Shown here one piece after another: positions 1-8,496 of a DNA stretch of 64,000 nt. Made by a program: the position numbers and the translations under genes. Origin of the DNA: Nitrobacter sp035546855 (GTDB lineage Bacteria; Pseudomonadota; Alphaproteobacteria; Rhizobiales; Xanthobacteraceae); the NCBI GenBank assembly GCA_035546855.1, contig DASZVY010000018.1, positions 1-64,000 of the forward strand, written 5' to 3'. Numbering within the stretch: position 1 is the first letter of the stretch; the number at the start of each line of letters is the position of its first letter. The notes beneath the pieces were generated by a model. It had not been told where the DNA came from, ran no database searches, and saw only the letters and a list, made by a program, of their open reading frames with translations.

Positions 1-267
1 TGGAATCTGCTGGAATCGGCGAGCAAGGGACTGTTCTGCCAGCTCATCACCATTCCGCTGTTCAAGGACCACAAGATCCTGACCCAGGTCGCGGGTCATG
101 CGAGCCATACGGTGAAGATGCTGCCGCCGCTCATCATCACCGATGAGGACTGCGCGTGGATCGAGAAATCGTTCGATGACGTGATCGCCGCGAACCATCG
201 CGTCCCCGGCGCGGTGTGGTCGCTCGGCAAGACGCTGATGGACAACGCTGTGCGCAAGTCGGCGTAA
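1..267 (+). CDS. Class III aminotransferase, C-terminal fragment (5' end outside window)
   Basis: The first 88 codons in frame 1 are open and end in TAA at 265-267. The fragment contains a hydrophobic stretch, then KMLPPLIITDED and an amphipathic end, which resembles the C-terminal small domain of PLP-dependent class III aminotransferases (ornithine/acetylornithine/aspartate-aminotransferase-family proteins). In that family this domain carries the 'LPPL-I' segment that closes over the active site. The PLP lysine and the large domain lie upstream of the window, so substrate cannot be inferred. It is followed directly by a palindromic repeat rather than a recognisable terminator. Confidence 0.65.
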   Translation, partial: WNLLESASKGLFCQLITIPLFKDHKILTQVAGHASHTVKMLPPLIITDEDCAWIEKSFDDVIAANHRVPGAVWSLGKTLMDNAVRKSA

Positions 268-288
268 TGCGTTTCTCAGTTTAGGATT

Positions 289-404
289 GTCATTCCGGGA
301 TGGGCCCTGCAGGGGACCGGACCCGGAATCTCTCTCGGTATCGATGCGGACTCGCCGCACCGGATTCCGGGTCGCTCGCGAAGCTGCTCGCGCCCCGACA
401 TGAC
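289..404. repeat. Palindromic intergenic repeat, GTCATTCCGGG type
   Basis: The stretch starts GTCATTCCGGG and ends near GACATGAC. Internally CCGGACCCGGAATC and CCGGATTCCGGGTC pair with each other. It fills the space between the aminotransferase stop and the convergent SDR gene. A shorter hairpin with the same GTCATTCCGG start lies at 14290-14326. I infer a dispersed palindromic element of the kind common in Bradyrhizobium-group chromosomes. No coding potential is supported. Confidence 0.55.
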
Positions 405-416
405 CGCGCGTGTTGC

Positions 417-1169
417 TTACTTACCGCCGGTGACGTCGAGGAACGTGCCGGTGATGAAGGACGCCTCGCTACTGGCCAGCCACAGGATCGCCTTCGCCAC
501 CTCTTCAGGCTGACCGCCTCGCCCAAGAGGGATCGTGTCCTTGACGCGATCCACGCGGTTCGGTTCGCCGCCGCTGGCATGCATCTCGGTGTAAATGTGG
601 CCGGGGCGAATGCAGTTGACGCGGATGCCCTCGCGCGCGACTTCCTTGGCGAAGCCCGTCGTGAATGTCTCGAGGGCGCCCTTTGATGCGGCGTAGTCGA
701 TATATTCGTTGGGACTGCCGAGCCGCGCCGCTGCCGACGAGATGTTGACGATCACGCCGCCGCGCCCGTTGTGTCGGTGTGACATACGCTTCGCTGCCTG
801 CTGTGCGCAGAGAATCGGGCCGATTGCGTTGACTGCGAAAATACGCTGCATCCGCTCGAATTCGAGGTCCTCCAGCCGGGACTGCTTTGCAATGATCGCC
901 GCATTGTTCACGAGCACGTCGAGCCGCCCGAATTTCTGGTCAATTGCGGCGAAGAGCTGAGCGATTTGCTTCGGGTCTGCGCTGTCTGCGCGCACGGCCA
1001 ATGCGCGGCGTCCGACGGCTTCCACATCGTGCACCACTGCAAGAGCGGCAGACTCATTGGAGATAAAGCTGATCGCGACATCGTAGCCCTGTGCCGCAGC
1101 AAGCCGTGCCGTTGCCGCGCCGACACCGCGACCGCCACCCGTTATCAAAATAAGCTGCGCTTGTTCCAT
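417..1169 (-). CDS. SDR family oxidoreductase
   Basis: A 250-residue classical short-chain dehydrogenase/reductase, the usual family length. The N-terminal Rossmann motif TGGGRGVG is at residues 10-17, the NNA motif at 88-90, the catalytic serine at 144-145 and Y159-x3-K163. The start ATG at 1169 is preceded by AAAGG about nine bases upstream. The enzyme is expected to be cytosolic and NAD(P)H-dependent, acting on a small alcohol or ketone; the sequence resembles glucose-1-dehydrogenase-like SDRs, but substrate cannot be read from it. The TGG-GRGVG glycine pattern is compatible with NADP(H). It stands alone on the minus strand, separated from the upstream gene by a strong terminator at 1254-1288. 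Confidence 0.88.
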   Translation of the reverse strand: MEQAQLILITGGGRGVGAATARLAAAQGYDVAISFISNESAALAVVHDVEAVGRRALAVRADSADPKQIAQLFAAIDQKFGRLDVLVNNAAIIAKQSRLEDLEFERMQRIFAVNAIGPILCAQQAAKRMSHRHNGRGGVIVNISSAAARLGSPNEYIDYAASKGALETFTTGFAKEVAREGIRVNCIRPGHIYTEMHASGGEPNRVDRVKDTIPLGRGGQPEEVAKAILWLASSEASFITGTFLDVTGGK

Positions 1170-1253
1170 CTCGCGGACCTTTCATGGTGGGTGGGCTTGA
1201 ATCGGGGGATGTGCGGATCAAGTCCTGTTTAACGTAGAAGGGCCGGGGACAGC

Positions 1254-1288
1254 AAAAAGCCGCCGCATCGATGATGCGGCGGCTTTTT
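1254..1288 (-). terminator. Rho-independent terminator of the Cys-rich gene
   Basis: A perfect 16-bp inverted repeat (1254-1269 with 1273-1288) and a 3-nt loop. Each arm ends in five A or T residues, so the hairpin has a U-tract when read on either strand. It lies 25 nt past the stop of the minus-strand gene at 1314-1550 and insulates the SDR gene from it. Confidence 0.9.
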
Positions 1289-1313
1289 GTTTGTCCGGAT
1301 ATCGCAGGCGATC

Positions 1314-1550
1314 TTACTGACCGTGGCTGATCAGAACGCCATCACACGTCTTGCTGATCTTGGGACGATGCTGCTGCAAACAGGAGAGGATCACGAGGTC
1401 CGACTGATCCATCACAGAGCGGCAATAACGCGAAACGTCCTTCGCGCAAGCCTTCTGCTCCTCGGGCGTGCCGCTGCGGGCCTGCCCCTGTGCCATGACC
1501 GCAGCCGTCGAGGACGCAAGCAATGCGGCAACGAGAAGTGTTCTGATCAT
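1314..1550 (-). CDS. Small secreted cysteine-rich repeat protein
   Basis: A 78-residue protein. The start ATG at 1550 follows AAGGACGAAA, a good ribosome site; the longer open frame upstream lacks such support. Residues 1-20 form a signal peptide (MIRTLLVAALLASS then AVMAQ with an Ala-x-Ala-like cleavage site). The mature part holds four cysteines spaced as in the 'cysteine-rich repeat' seen once per protein in many Bradyrhizobium periplasmic proteins (ACAKDVSRYC and later SCLQQH and TCD). The function is unknown. It is probably periplasmic with two disulphides. It is monocistronic and followed by the strong terminator at 1254-1288. Confidence 0.75.
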   Translation of the reverse strand: MIRTLLVAALLASSTAAVMAQGQARSGTPEEQKACAKDVSRYCRSVMDQSDLVILSCLQQHRPKISKTCDGVLISHGQ

Positions 1551-1707
1551 TTTCGTCCTTTGTCTGATGGCGGTGCGATTCGCACTATAGTGGCCATGGA
1601 GATGAATACCAAACGCAACCGGCAAACACCGTCTTCGCTCGCCGGTTTTACGCGCGTTGTGCAGATCAAATGTGGCAGCAATCGTAGTGCTGTATTCGAC
1701 GATTTTC

Positions 1708-3327
1708 CTAGCGGTTGTCCGCAAGGATGAATGAGGAACCTTTTTCGGCGATCATGGCGGTGGGCGTGTTGGTGTTCCCCGAGGTGATGGTCGGCATCAC
1801 CGAGGCGTCGATCACGCGCAACCCCTCAAGACCGCGGAAGCGCAGGCGCTCGTCGACGACGGCCATCGGGTCCGATGCCGTTCCCATCTTCGCCGTGCCG
1901 ACGGGATGGAAGATCGTGGTGCCGATGTCGCCGGCGGCTTTCGCGAGCGAGACGCCGTCATCGCCGACCGATGGTCCTGGCAGAAACTCCTCGGGCCGGT
2001 ACTTCGCCAGCGCCTTCTGCTTCATCAGCCGCCGCGTCACTCGGATGGCGTCGGCGGCGACCTCGCGGTCCTCGCCGGTCGCGAGATAATTCGGCGCGAT
2101 CGACGGCTTGTCGTCGGGCGTCGCCGAGCGCACCCGCACCGTGCCACGCGAGGTCGGCTGCAGGTTGCAGGCGCTGACCGTGATCGCGGGAAAGCGGTGC
2201 AGCGGATCGCCGAACTTGTCGAGCGACAATGGCTGGACGTGGAACTGGATATTGGCGCGCTCGTGATGCGCGTTCGAGCGCGTGAAGATGCCGAGCTGCG
2301 AGGGCGCCATGGTCAGCGGACCGCGCCGCCTGAGCGCATAGTCGACGCCCATCCAGCCGCGCTTGAACAAGTTGTAATAGGTTTCGTTGAGCGTTTTCAC
2401 GCCGGAGACCTTATAGATCGCGCGCTGCTGCAGGTGGTCCTGCAGGTTGCGTCCGACACCCGGCTTGTCGAGCACCATGTCGATGCCGAGCGGCTTGAGC
2501 CAGTCGGCCGGGCCGATGCCCGAACGGTGCAGCACCTGGATCGAGCCGATCGAACCGGCGCACAGGATCACCTCGCCCTTGGTTCGCGCCTCGATCGTCT
2601 CGCCGTTCTGAATGAACCGGACGCCGATGGCGCGCCCGTTCTCCACGATCAGCCGGTCGGTGAGGACATTGGTTTCGAGCCGCAGGTTGCCGCGGCCAAG
2701 CGCGGGCTTGAGAAACCCGCGCGCCGACGACCAGCGCCGCCCGCGCTTCTGGTTGACGTGGAAATAGCCGACACCTTCGTTATCGCCGGTGTTGAAATCC
2801 GGCGTCCTGCGGATGCCCATTTCCACCGCGGCCTCCGCGACGGCATCGAGCACGGCCCAGGATAGCCGTGGCGCCTCAATGCGCCAGCCGCCGCCGCTGC
2901 CGTGATGTGCGCTCGCGCCCAGGAAGTGGTCCTCCAGCCGCTTGAACACCGGCAGCACGTCGTCATAGCCCCAGCCGGTCAGACCCAATTGACGCCAATG
3001 ATCGTAATCAGCGGCCTGGCCGCGCATCGAGATCATGGCGTTGATGGCAGAGGAGCCGCCGATCACCTTGCCGCGCGGGTAGGACAGCGAGCGGCCATTC
3101 AGTCCCGGCTCCGGCTCGGTCTTGAACATCCAGTCCGAGCGCGGGTTGCCGATGGCGAAGAGGTAGCCGACCGGGATGTGAAACCAGATCCAGTTATCGC
3201 GGCCGCCGGCCTCCAGCAGCAGCACGCGGCGGCGCGGATCGGCGGACAGCCTGTTGGCGACGATGCAGCCGGCCGTTCCGGCGCCAACAATGATGGTATC
3301 GAAATCGCCTTCAAGCTGCCGCGCCAT
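1708..3327 (-). CDS. GMC family oxidoreductase (choline/alcohol dehydrogenase-like)
   Basis: About 539 residues, matching the glucose-methanol-choline family. The N-terminal FAD-binding GAGTAG motif is followed by an LLLEAGG strand end. The GMC signature PRGKVIGGSSAIN follows, and near the C-terminus FHPVGTAKMG supplies the catalytic His and SGNTNTPT the Asn partner (His-Asn pair). The enzyme would oxidise an alcohol or choline-like substrate with FAD, cytosolically or at the inner membrane; there is no signal peptide. I chose ATG 3327, preceded by AGGTGAGG, over an in-frame GTG six bases upstream. Adjacent genes give no pathway context, so the substrate stays open. Confidence 0.88.
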   Translation of the reverse strand: MARQLEGDFDTIIVGAGTAGCIVANRLSADPRRRVLLLEAGGRDNWIWFHIPVGYLFAIGNPRSDWMFKTEPEPGLNGRSLSYPRGKVIGGSSAINAMISMRGQAADYDHWRQLGLTGWGYDDVLPVFKRLEDHFLGASAHHGSGGGWRIEAPRLSWAVLDAVAEAAVEMGIRRTPDFNTGDNEGVGYFHVNQKRGRRWSSARGFLKPALGRGNLRLETNVLTDRLIVENGRAIGVRFIQNGETIEARTKGEVILCAGSIGSIQVLHRSGIGPADWLKPLGIDMVLDKPGVGRNLQDHLQQRAIYKVSGVKTLNETYYNLFKRGWMGVDYALRRRGPLTMAPSQLGIFTRSNAHHERANIQFHVQPLSLDKFGDPLHRFPAITVSACNLQPTSRGTVRVRSATPDDKPSIAPNYLATGEDREVAADAIRVTRRLMKQKALAKYRPEEFLPGPSVGDDGVSLAKAAGDIGTTIFHPVGTAKMGTASDPMAVVDERLRFRGLEGLRVIDASVMPTITSGNTNTPTAMIAEKGSSFILADNR

Positions 3328-3500
3328 CCTCACCTGCCGTCTCTTGTCCTGTCATGAGCGCCGCGTGGCGTCCGCCCCGCATGGCGTTGTCATGCGGGCC
3401 AGTATAGGTCCGCCGCGATGTCCAGCAAAATCAGCATATTGGGCAGATGACAGGCCCATGCTAGAGAGAAAGACAGATCCAACCCATCCGGAAGTCCGTC

Positions 3501-4673
3501 ATGCCCATCGTCAACCGCGTCGCCGATCTGCAACCCGATATCGCCGCTTGGCGCCGGAATATCCATGAATATCCTGAGCTCATGTACGACGTGCACCGCA
3601 CGGCGGAGTTCGTGGCGGACCGGCTGCGGGAATTTGGCTGCGACGAGGTCGCGACCGGCCTCGGCAAGACCGGCGTCGTCGGCGTCATCAGGGGCAAGAA
3701 GCCGGCTGGCGATGGCGACGTCAAGGTGATCGGGCTTCGCGCCGACATGGACGCGCTGCCGATCCATGAGGAGACCAATCTGCCGTATGCCTCGAAGATA
3801 CCGGGTAAGATGCACGCCTGCGGCCATGACGGCCATACGGCGATGCTGCTCGGCGCCGCGCGTTACCTCGCCGAGACCCGGAATTTCGCCGGCGACGCGG
3901 TGGTGATCTTCCAGCCCGCGGAAGAGGGCGGCGCGGGCGCGGCCGCGATGATCAAGGACGGCCTGATGGACCGCTTCAGGATCGATCAGGTTTACGGCAT
4001 GCACAACGGTCCTGGCCTGCCGCTCGGCTCATTCGCCATCCGTCCGGGTCCGATCATGGCGGCGACCGACGCCATCGACTTCAGGATCGAGGGGCATGGC
4101 GGTCATGCGGCGCGGCCGCATATCTGCATCGACCCGGTGGTGGCCGGTTCGCAACTCATCATCGCGCTGCAGTCGATCGTTTCGCGCAGCGTTGACCCGC
4201 TGGATTCGGCCGTGATTTCCGTGTGCGAATTCGAGGCTGGCAATGCCCGTAACGTGATTCCGCAGACGGTGGTGCTGCGCGGCACAGTCCGCACCCTGCG
4301 TCCCAACGTGCGTGACCTTGTCGAGAAGCGGATTCGCGAGATCGCCGCCGGCGTGGCGCAGACCACCGGCACCAGAATCGACCTCGATTTCGAGCGCGGC
4401 TATCCGGTCACGGTCAACCATGCCGAGCAGACCGACAACGCGATCCGCATCGCCAAGGAGATCGTCGGCGACAGCAACGTGCGCGAGACCCAGCCGATGA
4501 TGGGCGCGGAGGATTTCTCCTACATGCTGGAAGCGCGGCCCGGCGCTTTCATTTTCTGCGGCAATGGCGACAGCGCGGGCTTGCACCATCCTGCCTACAA
4601 CTTCAACGACGATGCCATCGTCTATGGCACCTCGTACTGGGTCAAGCTGGTCGAGAACACGCTGGCGGCCTGA
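3501..4673 (+). CDS. M20 family amidohydrolase (hippurate hydrolase/aminoacylase-like)
   Basis: A 390-residue M20D-type metallo-amidohydrolase. The metal-binding motif HACGHDGHT lies at residues 105-113, followed by PAEEGG with the general-base glutamates. A dimerisation domain runs roughly from 185 to 300, and MMGAEDFSY near the C-terminus supplies a further ligand region. The family hydrolyses N-acyl amino acids such as hippurate or N-acetyl amino acids in the cytosol. The ribosome site is weak (GGAAG near 3490). It is transcribed away from the GMC oxidoreductase across a ~170-nt divergent gap. Substrate is not predictable from the sequence. Confidence 0.9.
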   Translation: MPIVNRVADLQPDIAAWRRNIHEYPELMYDVHRTAEFVADRLREFGCDEVATGLGKTGVVGVIRGKKPAGDGDVKVIGLRADMDALPIHEETNLPYASKIPGKMHACGHDGHTAMLLGAARYLAETRNFAGDAVVIFQPAEEGGAGAAAMIKDGLMDRFRIDQVYGMHNGPGLPLGSFAIRPGPIMAATDAIDFRIEGHGGHAARPHICIDPVVAGSQLIIALQSIVSRSVDPLDSAVISVCEFEAGNARNVIPQTVVLRGTVRTLRPNVRDLVEKRIREIAAGVAQTTGTRIDLDFERGYPVTVNHAEQTDNAIRIAKEIVGDSNVRETQPMMGAEDFSYMLEARPGAFIFCGNGDSAGLHHPAYNFNDDAIVYGTSYWVKLVENTLAA

Positions 4674-4802
4674 CGACGCTTTAAGTTCCAAAAGGGGACA
4701 TAGCGTCGCGTGTATCGCTCGCGCGCGGGCGCCCCTGGAACGTTGCGGGTCACATGACGTTGAGAGGCGGGAACGATCCCGTCTCACATAGGAGTGCGCG
4801 TC

Positions 4803-5300
4803 ATGGCTGCGAAGGACAAGGACCTCAACGACCTCTTTCTCGATACCCTCAAGGACATCTATTTCGCCGAGAAGCAGATTTTGAAGGCGCTGCCGAAGAT
4901 GGCGAAGGCCGTCAGTTCCGACAAGCTGCGAGCCGCTTTCGAAAAGCACCACGACGAAACCGAAGGGCAGGTCGACCGGCTCGAACAGATATTCGAACTG
5001 CTGGACAAGCCAGCGCGGGGCAAAACCTGCGATGCCATCCTGGGCATTCTCGACGAGGGCAAGGAGATCATGGACGAATACAAGAATTGCGAGGCGCTCG
5101 ATGCCGGGCTGCTCGCGGCGGCGCAAGCTGTCGAACACTACGAAATCTCCCGCTACGGCACGCTGAAGCAGTGGGCGAAGCAACTCGGCCTGAAGGACGC
5201 CGTGCGGCTGATCGATGAGACCCTGCAGCAGGAAAAGAAGACCGATGTGGCGCTGACCGCACTGGCGGACAGTGCCGTCAATCTGGCTGCGGCGGCCTGA
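4803..5300 (+). CDS. YciE/YciF-type ferritin-like protein (DUF892)
   Basis: A 165-residue all-helical protein with the DUF892 pattern: an N-terminal AEKQILKALPKMAKAV helix, EKHHDETEGQVDRLEQIF with Glu/His candidates for a di-metal site, and a C-terminal half with EHYEISRYGTLKQWAKQLG. The family has a ferritin-like four-helix bundle and is stress-associated in other bacteria. ATG 4803 is preferred over GTG 4794 because AGGAG at 4790-4794 sits eight bases upstream. The protein is cytosolic. It appears monocistronic; downstream is a GC-rich hairpin at 5335-5369 and then a long repeat. Confidence 0.88.
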   Translation: MAAKDKDLNDLFLDTLKDIYFAEKQILKALPKMAKAVSSDKLRAAFEKHHDETEGQVDRLEQIFELLDKPARGKTCDAILGILDEGKEIMDEYKNCEALDAGLLAAAQAVEHYEISRYGTLKQWAKQLGLKDAVRLIDETLQQEKKTDVALTALADSAVNLAAAA

Positions 5301-5334
5301 TCGGAATACGGCTCCCGGTCGAGGCAGGCGTGTC

Positions 5335-5369
5335 ACTCCGGCTGCCGTGTCGGCACGGCGAGCCGGAGT
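5335..5369. repeat. GC-rich hairpin after the DUF892 gene
   Basis: ACTCCGG at 5335-5341 pairs with CCGGAGT at 5363-5369, and GCCGTG with CACGGC inside. There is no U-tract, so it resembles a small palindromic repeat unit rather than an intrinsic terminator. It lies in the 334-nt gene-free stretch 5301-5634, the rest of which is mostly the long repeat at 5397-5620. Confidence 0.5.
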
Positions 5370-5396
5370 CTCGCTCACGGATTGGCGTTGTATGCT

Positions 5397-5620
5397 AAAG
5401 CGTGATGAAATGGAGTTGAATCACCGTCATTGCGAGGAGCCCGAGGGCAACGCGCAGGGTTGTCCCGGAGCGGCGAAGCAATCCAGGTCTTTCCTTGCGG
5501 CTCTGGATCGCTTCGCGGAGCCTGTCATCGGGCGGCCTCATGGCGCGGCGAAGACGCGCGTGACCGTGCTTGCGGCGCCGAGCCGTTGGCTCGCAATGAC
5601 AGCGCGGGCTGGTTCAGCCT
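5397..5620. repeat. ~220-bp dispersed repeat, copy 1
   Basis: The stretch begins near AAAGCGTGATGAAATGG, passes ATTGCGAGGAGCCC, GAAGCAATCCAGGTC and CTTGCGGCTCTGGAT, and ends GCTCGCAATGACAGCGCG. A second copy lies in the opposite orientation at 35324-35562 with high similarity over its whole length. The outer parts (CATTGCGAG and CTCGCAATG) and inner parts (CAATCCAG and CTGGATCG) are inverted repeats, so the unit is itself palindromic. No transposase is present. I read it as a non-autonomous dispersed palindromic element. Confidence 0.8.
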
Positions 5621-5634
5621 CACTTCATCATGCT

Positions 5635-7080
5635 TCAGGCGGCCTGTGTGGATTTCAATGCGTTCGCGGCGAGCCTGAGATCGTCGACGAAGCGTTCGTA
5701 TTCGCGCGTTTTTGCATCCTCGTCAGGCAATCGCAATAGATAGGACGGATGTACGGTGACAAGCGCCTTGCGTCCGTCCGCCATGTCGATCAGCCGTCCA
5801 CGCGATTTGTTGATCGGCGTGATCTTGCCGAATACGCTTTGTGCGGCGGTCGCGCCCATCGCCACCACCAGCGTCGGATTGATTGCGGCCAATTCGCGCT
5901 CATACCAGGGGCGGCACGCCCTGATTTCCGGAGTGTTCGGCTTCTGGTGCAGCCGGATTTTGCCGCGCGGCACGAATTTGAAATGCTTCACCGCATTGGT
6001 GACGTAGACTCTCGTGCGATCGATGCCGGCCTCCTTCAACGCACGGTCGAGCATCTGGCCCGCCGGTCCGACGAACGGCTTCCCCGCGAGGTCTTCCTTG
6101 TCGCCCGGCTGCTCGCCCACCAGCATCACCGGTGCATGCGCCGGGCCTTCGCCGAACACGGTCTGCGTCGCATCCTTCCACAGGTGGCAGGCGCGGCAGT
6201 CGGCGGCTTCCTTGCGGAGGCGGGCGAGGCTGTCATGGGATGAGGACTTGCGCGCCATGGGCTGCTCCCGCCGTTGCGGCTTGTTCGGTGCGGTTGCCCC
6301 GGCGGCGATCATATTATGCGAGACGCGCGCGGCACTGGCAATCAGGGGTTTAATCAACGAAGCCTCGGGCAGGTTCCGCCAGTATTTCTTCGGCATTTCC
6401 GCGCGCATCGCCTTCACCTTGAGCCGCGCCGGATTGAAGATACTGGCGTAGTAGCTGCGCCAGACCTCTTCGAGCCGGTCTTGCGTCGGGGTCTCGTTGC
6501 GGCTGACGCCCGGCGTGAATGACAGGCGATGTCCTTGCCAGTGAGCGCAGACATCCGGCGTCAGGATCGACCATTTCATGTCCGCGAACCGCCGCATGAA
6601 GAACGGCGCGGCCAATTCCACGATGTGATGCTCGGGCTCGAACCAGGCCACGAAGTGCGAATTCCGTTCGCGGCCGATTTCGCGGAAGCGGACGAAGGCG
6701 TGCATCTTGTGTTCGTCGCGGCGGACGGCCTTGGCCATGGCGCGCGCTTTGGCGACATCGGCATCGGTGGCGACGTCGAGCAGGTCGTGATTCATCCGCA
6801 GCCGCCACAAGAGCCGGTAGAGCAGGCCGAAGCGATCGGGGTCGCGGTGCAGGATGGCCGTCCGGGCAAGTTCGATGAACTGCGCCGGCACATTGAAGGT
6901 CGCTTCGCGCGGCGCACTATCGGGCAGAGAAGCAACGGTGGACGCGAACAGATCGGACTCGTTGCCGCAGACACGCCAGGCGACATCGCGCGGCGCGACC
7001 TCATTCAGCGCGAGCGCGCGGGCGGCTTTGCGCCAGCCCTCGAAGTCGGTTTCGCTGTTGAGGACAATGTAATGAGTCAA
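5635..7080 (-). CDS. DUF4130 + UdgX-type uracil-DNA glycosylase fusion protein
   Basis: About 481 residues. The N-terminal half is a DUF4130-type domain that in related genomes partners a radical-SAM protein. The C-terminal ~200 residues are a family-4/UdgX uracil-DNA glycosylase: a CxxC pair (CRAC), motif GEQPGDKEDLAGKPFVGPAG, then the insertion PRGKIRLHQKP and motif HPSYLLRLPD. In UdgX a histidine in the KRRIH loop forms a covalent bond with excised uracil; the His of RLHQ aligns with it. No ATG fits the N-terminus. TTG at 7080-7078 overlaps the TGA of the upstream gene (TTGA), which implies translational coupling. A longer frame to 7161 exists but lies inside the neighbour. Confidence 0.87.
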   Translation of the reverse strand: MTHYIVLNSETDFEGWRKAARALALNEVAPRDVAWRVCGNESDLFASTVASLPDSAPREATFNVPAQFIELARTAILHRDPDRFGLLYRLLWRLRMNHDLLDVATDADVAKARAMAKAVRRDEHKMHAFVRFREIGRERNSHFVAWFEPEHHIVELAAPFFMRRFADMKWSILTPDVCAHWQGHRLSFTPGVSRNETPTQDRLEEVWRSYYASIFNPARLKVKAMRAEMPKKYWRNLPEASLIKPLIASAARVSHNMIAAGATAPNKPQRREQPMARKSSSHDSLARLRKEAADCRACHLWKDATQTVFGEGPAHAPVMLVGEQPGDKEDLAGKPFVGPAGQMLDRALKEAGIDRTRVYVTNAVKHFKFVPRGKIRLHQKPNTPEIRACRPWYERELAAINPTLVVAMGATAAQSVFGKITPINKSRGRLIDMADGRKALVTVHPSYLLRLPDEDAKTREYERFVDDLRLAANALKSTQAA

Positions 7081-8321
7081 AATCCAAATCCGAGTTGGGC
7101 GGCCTTTGGCTTCAGCCGATCGGCCAGCGTCATGCTGTCCAGCACGTGGGGCGCCGGCCAATGGTCTGCCAGGACGATGAAGGGCAGCGCCTTGTTTCGG
7201 GGAATGTGCAGACGGGTGAGATCCGCGGCGCGGATCGAGGTGAAGCGGCGGGCGGCGATGATACGGTCGACCGCCGTGGTTCCGAATCCTGGCACGCGCA
7301 ACAGTTCCTCGCGGCTCGCGCGATTGACGTCGAGCGGAAAGCGGTCGCGGTGGCGCAGAGCCCAGGCGAGTTTCGGATCGACGTCGAGCGCCAGCATTGG
7401 GTTCGTTGCATCGACGATCTCGCCAACGTCAAACCCATAGAAGCGCATCAGCCAGTCCGCCTGATAGAGCCGATGCTCACGCGCCAAGGGCGGCGCGCGC
7501 AGCGGCAGGGCGTGGCTGGCATCGGGGATCGGGCTGAAGGCGGAATAATAGACGCGCTTGAGGCGGTAGGAGCCGTAGAGGTTGGCGCTGGTGGCGAGGA
7601 TGGTCTGATCCGATGCCGCATCGGCGCCGACGATCATCTGCGTGCTTTGCCCTGCGGGGGCGAAGCGCGGCGCTTTCGTGTGCGATCTGGCTTCGGTCTT
7701 TTGAGCGTCGTCCGCCTCATCCAGCTTGAGGCGCAGCCGTCCCATGGTGCGGCGGATGGCACGTACGTCCTTTTCAGGGGCGTAGGTTTTCAGACTTTCT
7801 TCCTGCGGCATCTCGATGTTGATGGAAAGCCGGTCGGCATATTTGCCTGCTTCCGCGATCAGGGCATCGTCGGCTTCGGGAATGGTCTTGAGATGGATAT
7901 AGCCGCGGAAGCGATGCTCCTCGCGCAGCTTGCGCGCCACCGCGACCACCTGCTCCATGGTGTAGTCGGCGCTGCGGATGATTCCGGAGGAGAGAAACAG
8001 GCCCTCGATATAATTGCGGCGGTAGAAATCGATGGTCAGCCTGACCACCTCGTCGATGGTGAAGCGGGCGCGCGGCACGTTCGACGAGGCGCGGTTGACG
8101 CAGTAGAGGCAGTCGTAGTTGCAGGCGTTGGTGAGCAGGATCTTGAGCAGTGAGATGCAACGGCCGTCCGGCGCGTAGGAATGACAAATGCCCATGCCGG
8201 GCGCGGTCGAGCCGAGACCCTTGCCGTCGCGGCTGTCGCGCTTTTCGGTGCCGCTGGAGGCGCAGGACGCGTCGTATTTCGCGGCGTCGGCCAGGATTTC
8301 CAGCTTGCGTTGCACATCCAT
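7077..8321 (-). CDS. Radical-SAM protein, putative DNA modification/repair (UDG-linked family)
   Basis: A 414-residue protein. The radical-SAM cluster motif CNYDCLYC (C67-x3-C71-x2-C74) binds a 4Fe-4S cluster. A helix-hairpin-helix of ComEA/PolX style near the C-terminus (DVNRASREELLRVPGFG) suggests DNA contact. The architecture matches the 'putative DNA modification/repair radical SAM protein' family, which is almost always found beside a UDG-DUF4130 protein, as here with a 4-nt overlap. The reaction is unknown. The ATG at 8321 follows AAAGGATTCAAGTCG. The gene is divergent from imuA and shares its 175-nt upstream region, which contains the LexA box at 8416-8430. Confidence 0.88.
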   Translation of the reverse strand: MDVQRKLEILADAAKYDASCASSGTEKRDSRDGKGLGSTAPGMGICHSYAPDGRCISLLKILLTNACNYDCLYCVNRASSNVPRARFTIDEVVRLTIDFYRRNYIEGLFLSSGIIRSADYTMEQVVAVARKLREEHRFRGYIHLKTIPEADDALIAEAGKYADRLSINIEMPQEESLKTYAPEKDVRAIRRTMGRLRLKLDEADDAQKTEARSHTKAPRFAPAGQSTQMIVGADAASDQTILATSANLYGSYRLKRVYYSAFSPIPDASHALPLRAPPLAREHRLYQADWLMRFYGFDVGEIVDATNPMLALDVDPKLAWALRHRDRFPLDVNRASREELLRVPGFGTTAVDRIIAARRFTSIRAADLTRLHIPRNKALPFIVLADHWPAPHVLDSMTLADRLKPKAAQLGFGF

Positions 8322-8385
8322 CGACTTGAATCCTTTTGATTCTACTCAAGAAAACTGAGCTTTCGATATCCGGAAGAGAGTCCGG

Positions 8386-8414
8386 TTGACTCTTTGCCGT
8401 GGCCAGCTTTTACT
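8386..8414 (+). promoter_or_regulatory. Candidate sigma-70 promoter of imuABC
   Basis: TTGACT at 8386-8391, a 17-nt spacer, then TTTACT at 8409-8414 (four of six matches to TATAAT). It lies about 85 nt before the imuA start, and the LexA box begins two bases after the -10, covering the likely start site. Confidence 0.55.
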
Positions 8415-8415
8415 G

Positions 8416-8430
8416 GAACATATAGTGAAC
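8416..8430. promoter_or_regulatory. LexA (SOS) box, GAAC-N7-GAAC
   Basis: GAAC at 8416-8419 and GAAC at 8427-8430 are separated by exactly seven bases (ATATAGT). This is the direct-repeat LexA operator of alphaproteobacteria. It directly follows the candidate -10 of imuA, a position where LexA would block transcription. It is 67 nt from the imuA start and 95 nt from the start of the divergent radical-SAM gene. Confidence 0.85.
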
Positions 8431-8496
8431 ATTTGAGCCTGTCATCGGTTCTGATGTCACGGACTTTTTGATCACGACTGGACGGGAGAGCGGCGC

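Noticed and set aside
4029..5378. A 449-codon minus-strand frame over the M20 and DUF892 genes
   Set aside because: It runs across two unrelated genes and the gap between them with no start signal; a shadow frame.
5430..5739. Short open frames inside the repeat at 5397-5620
   Set aside because: They arise from the repeat sequence, differ in the second copy and have no ribosome site.
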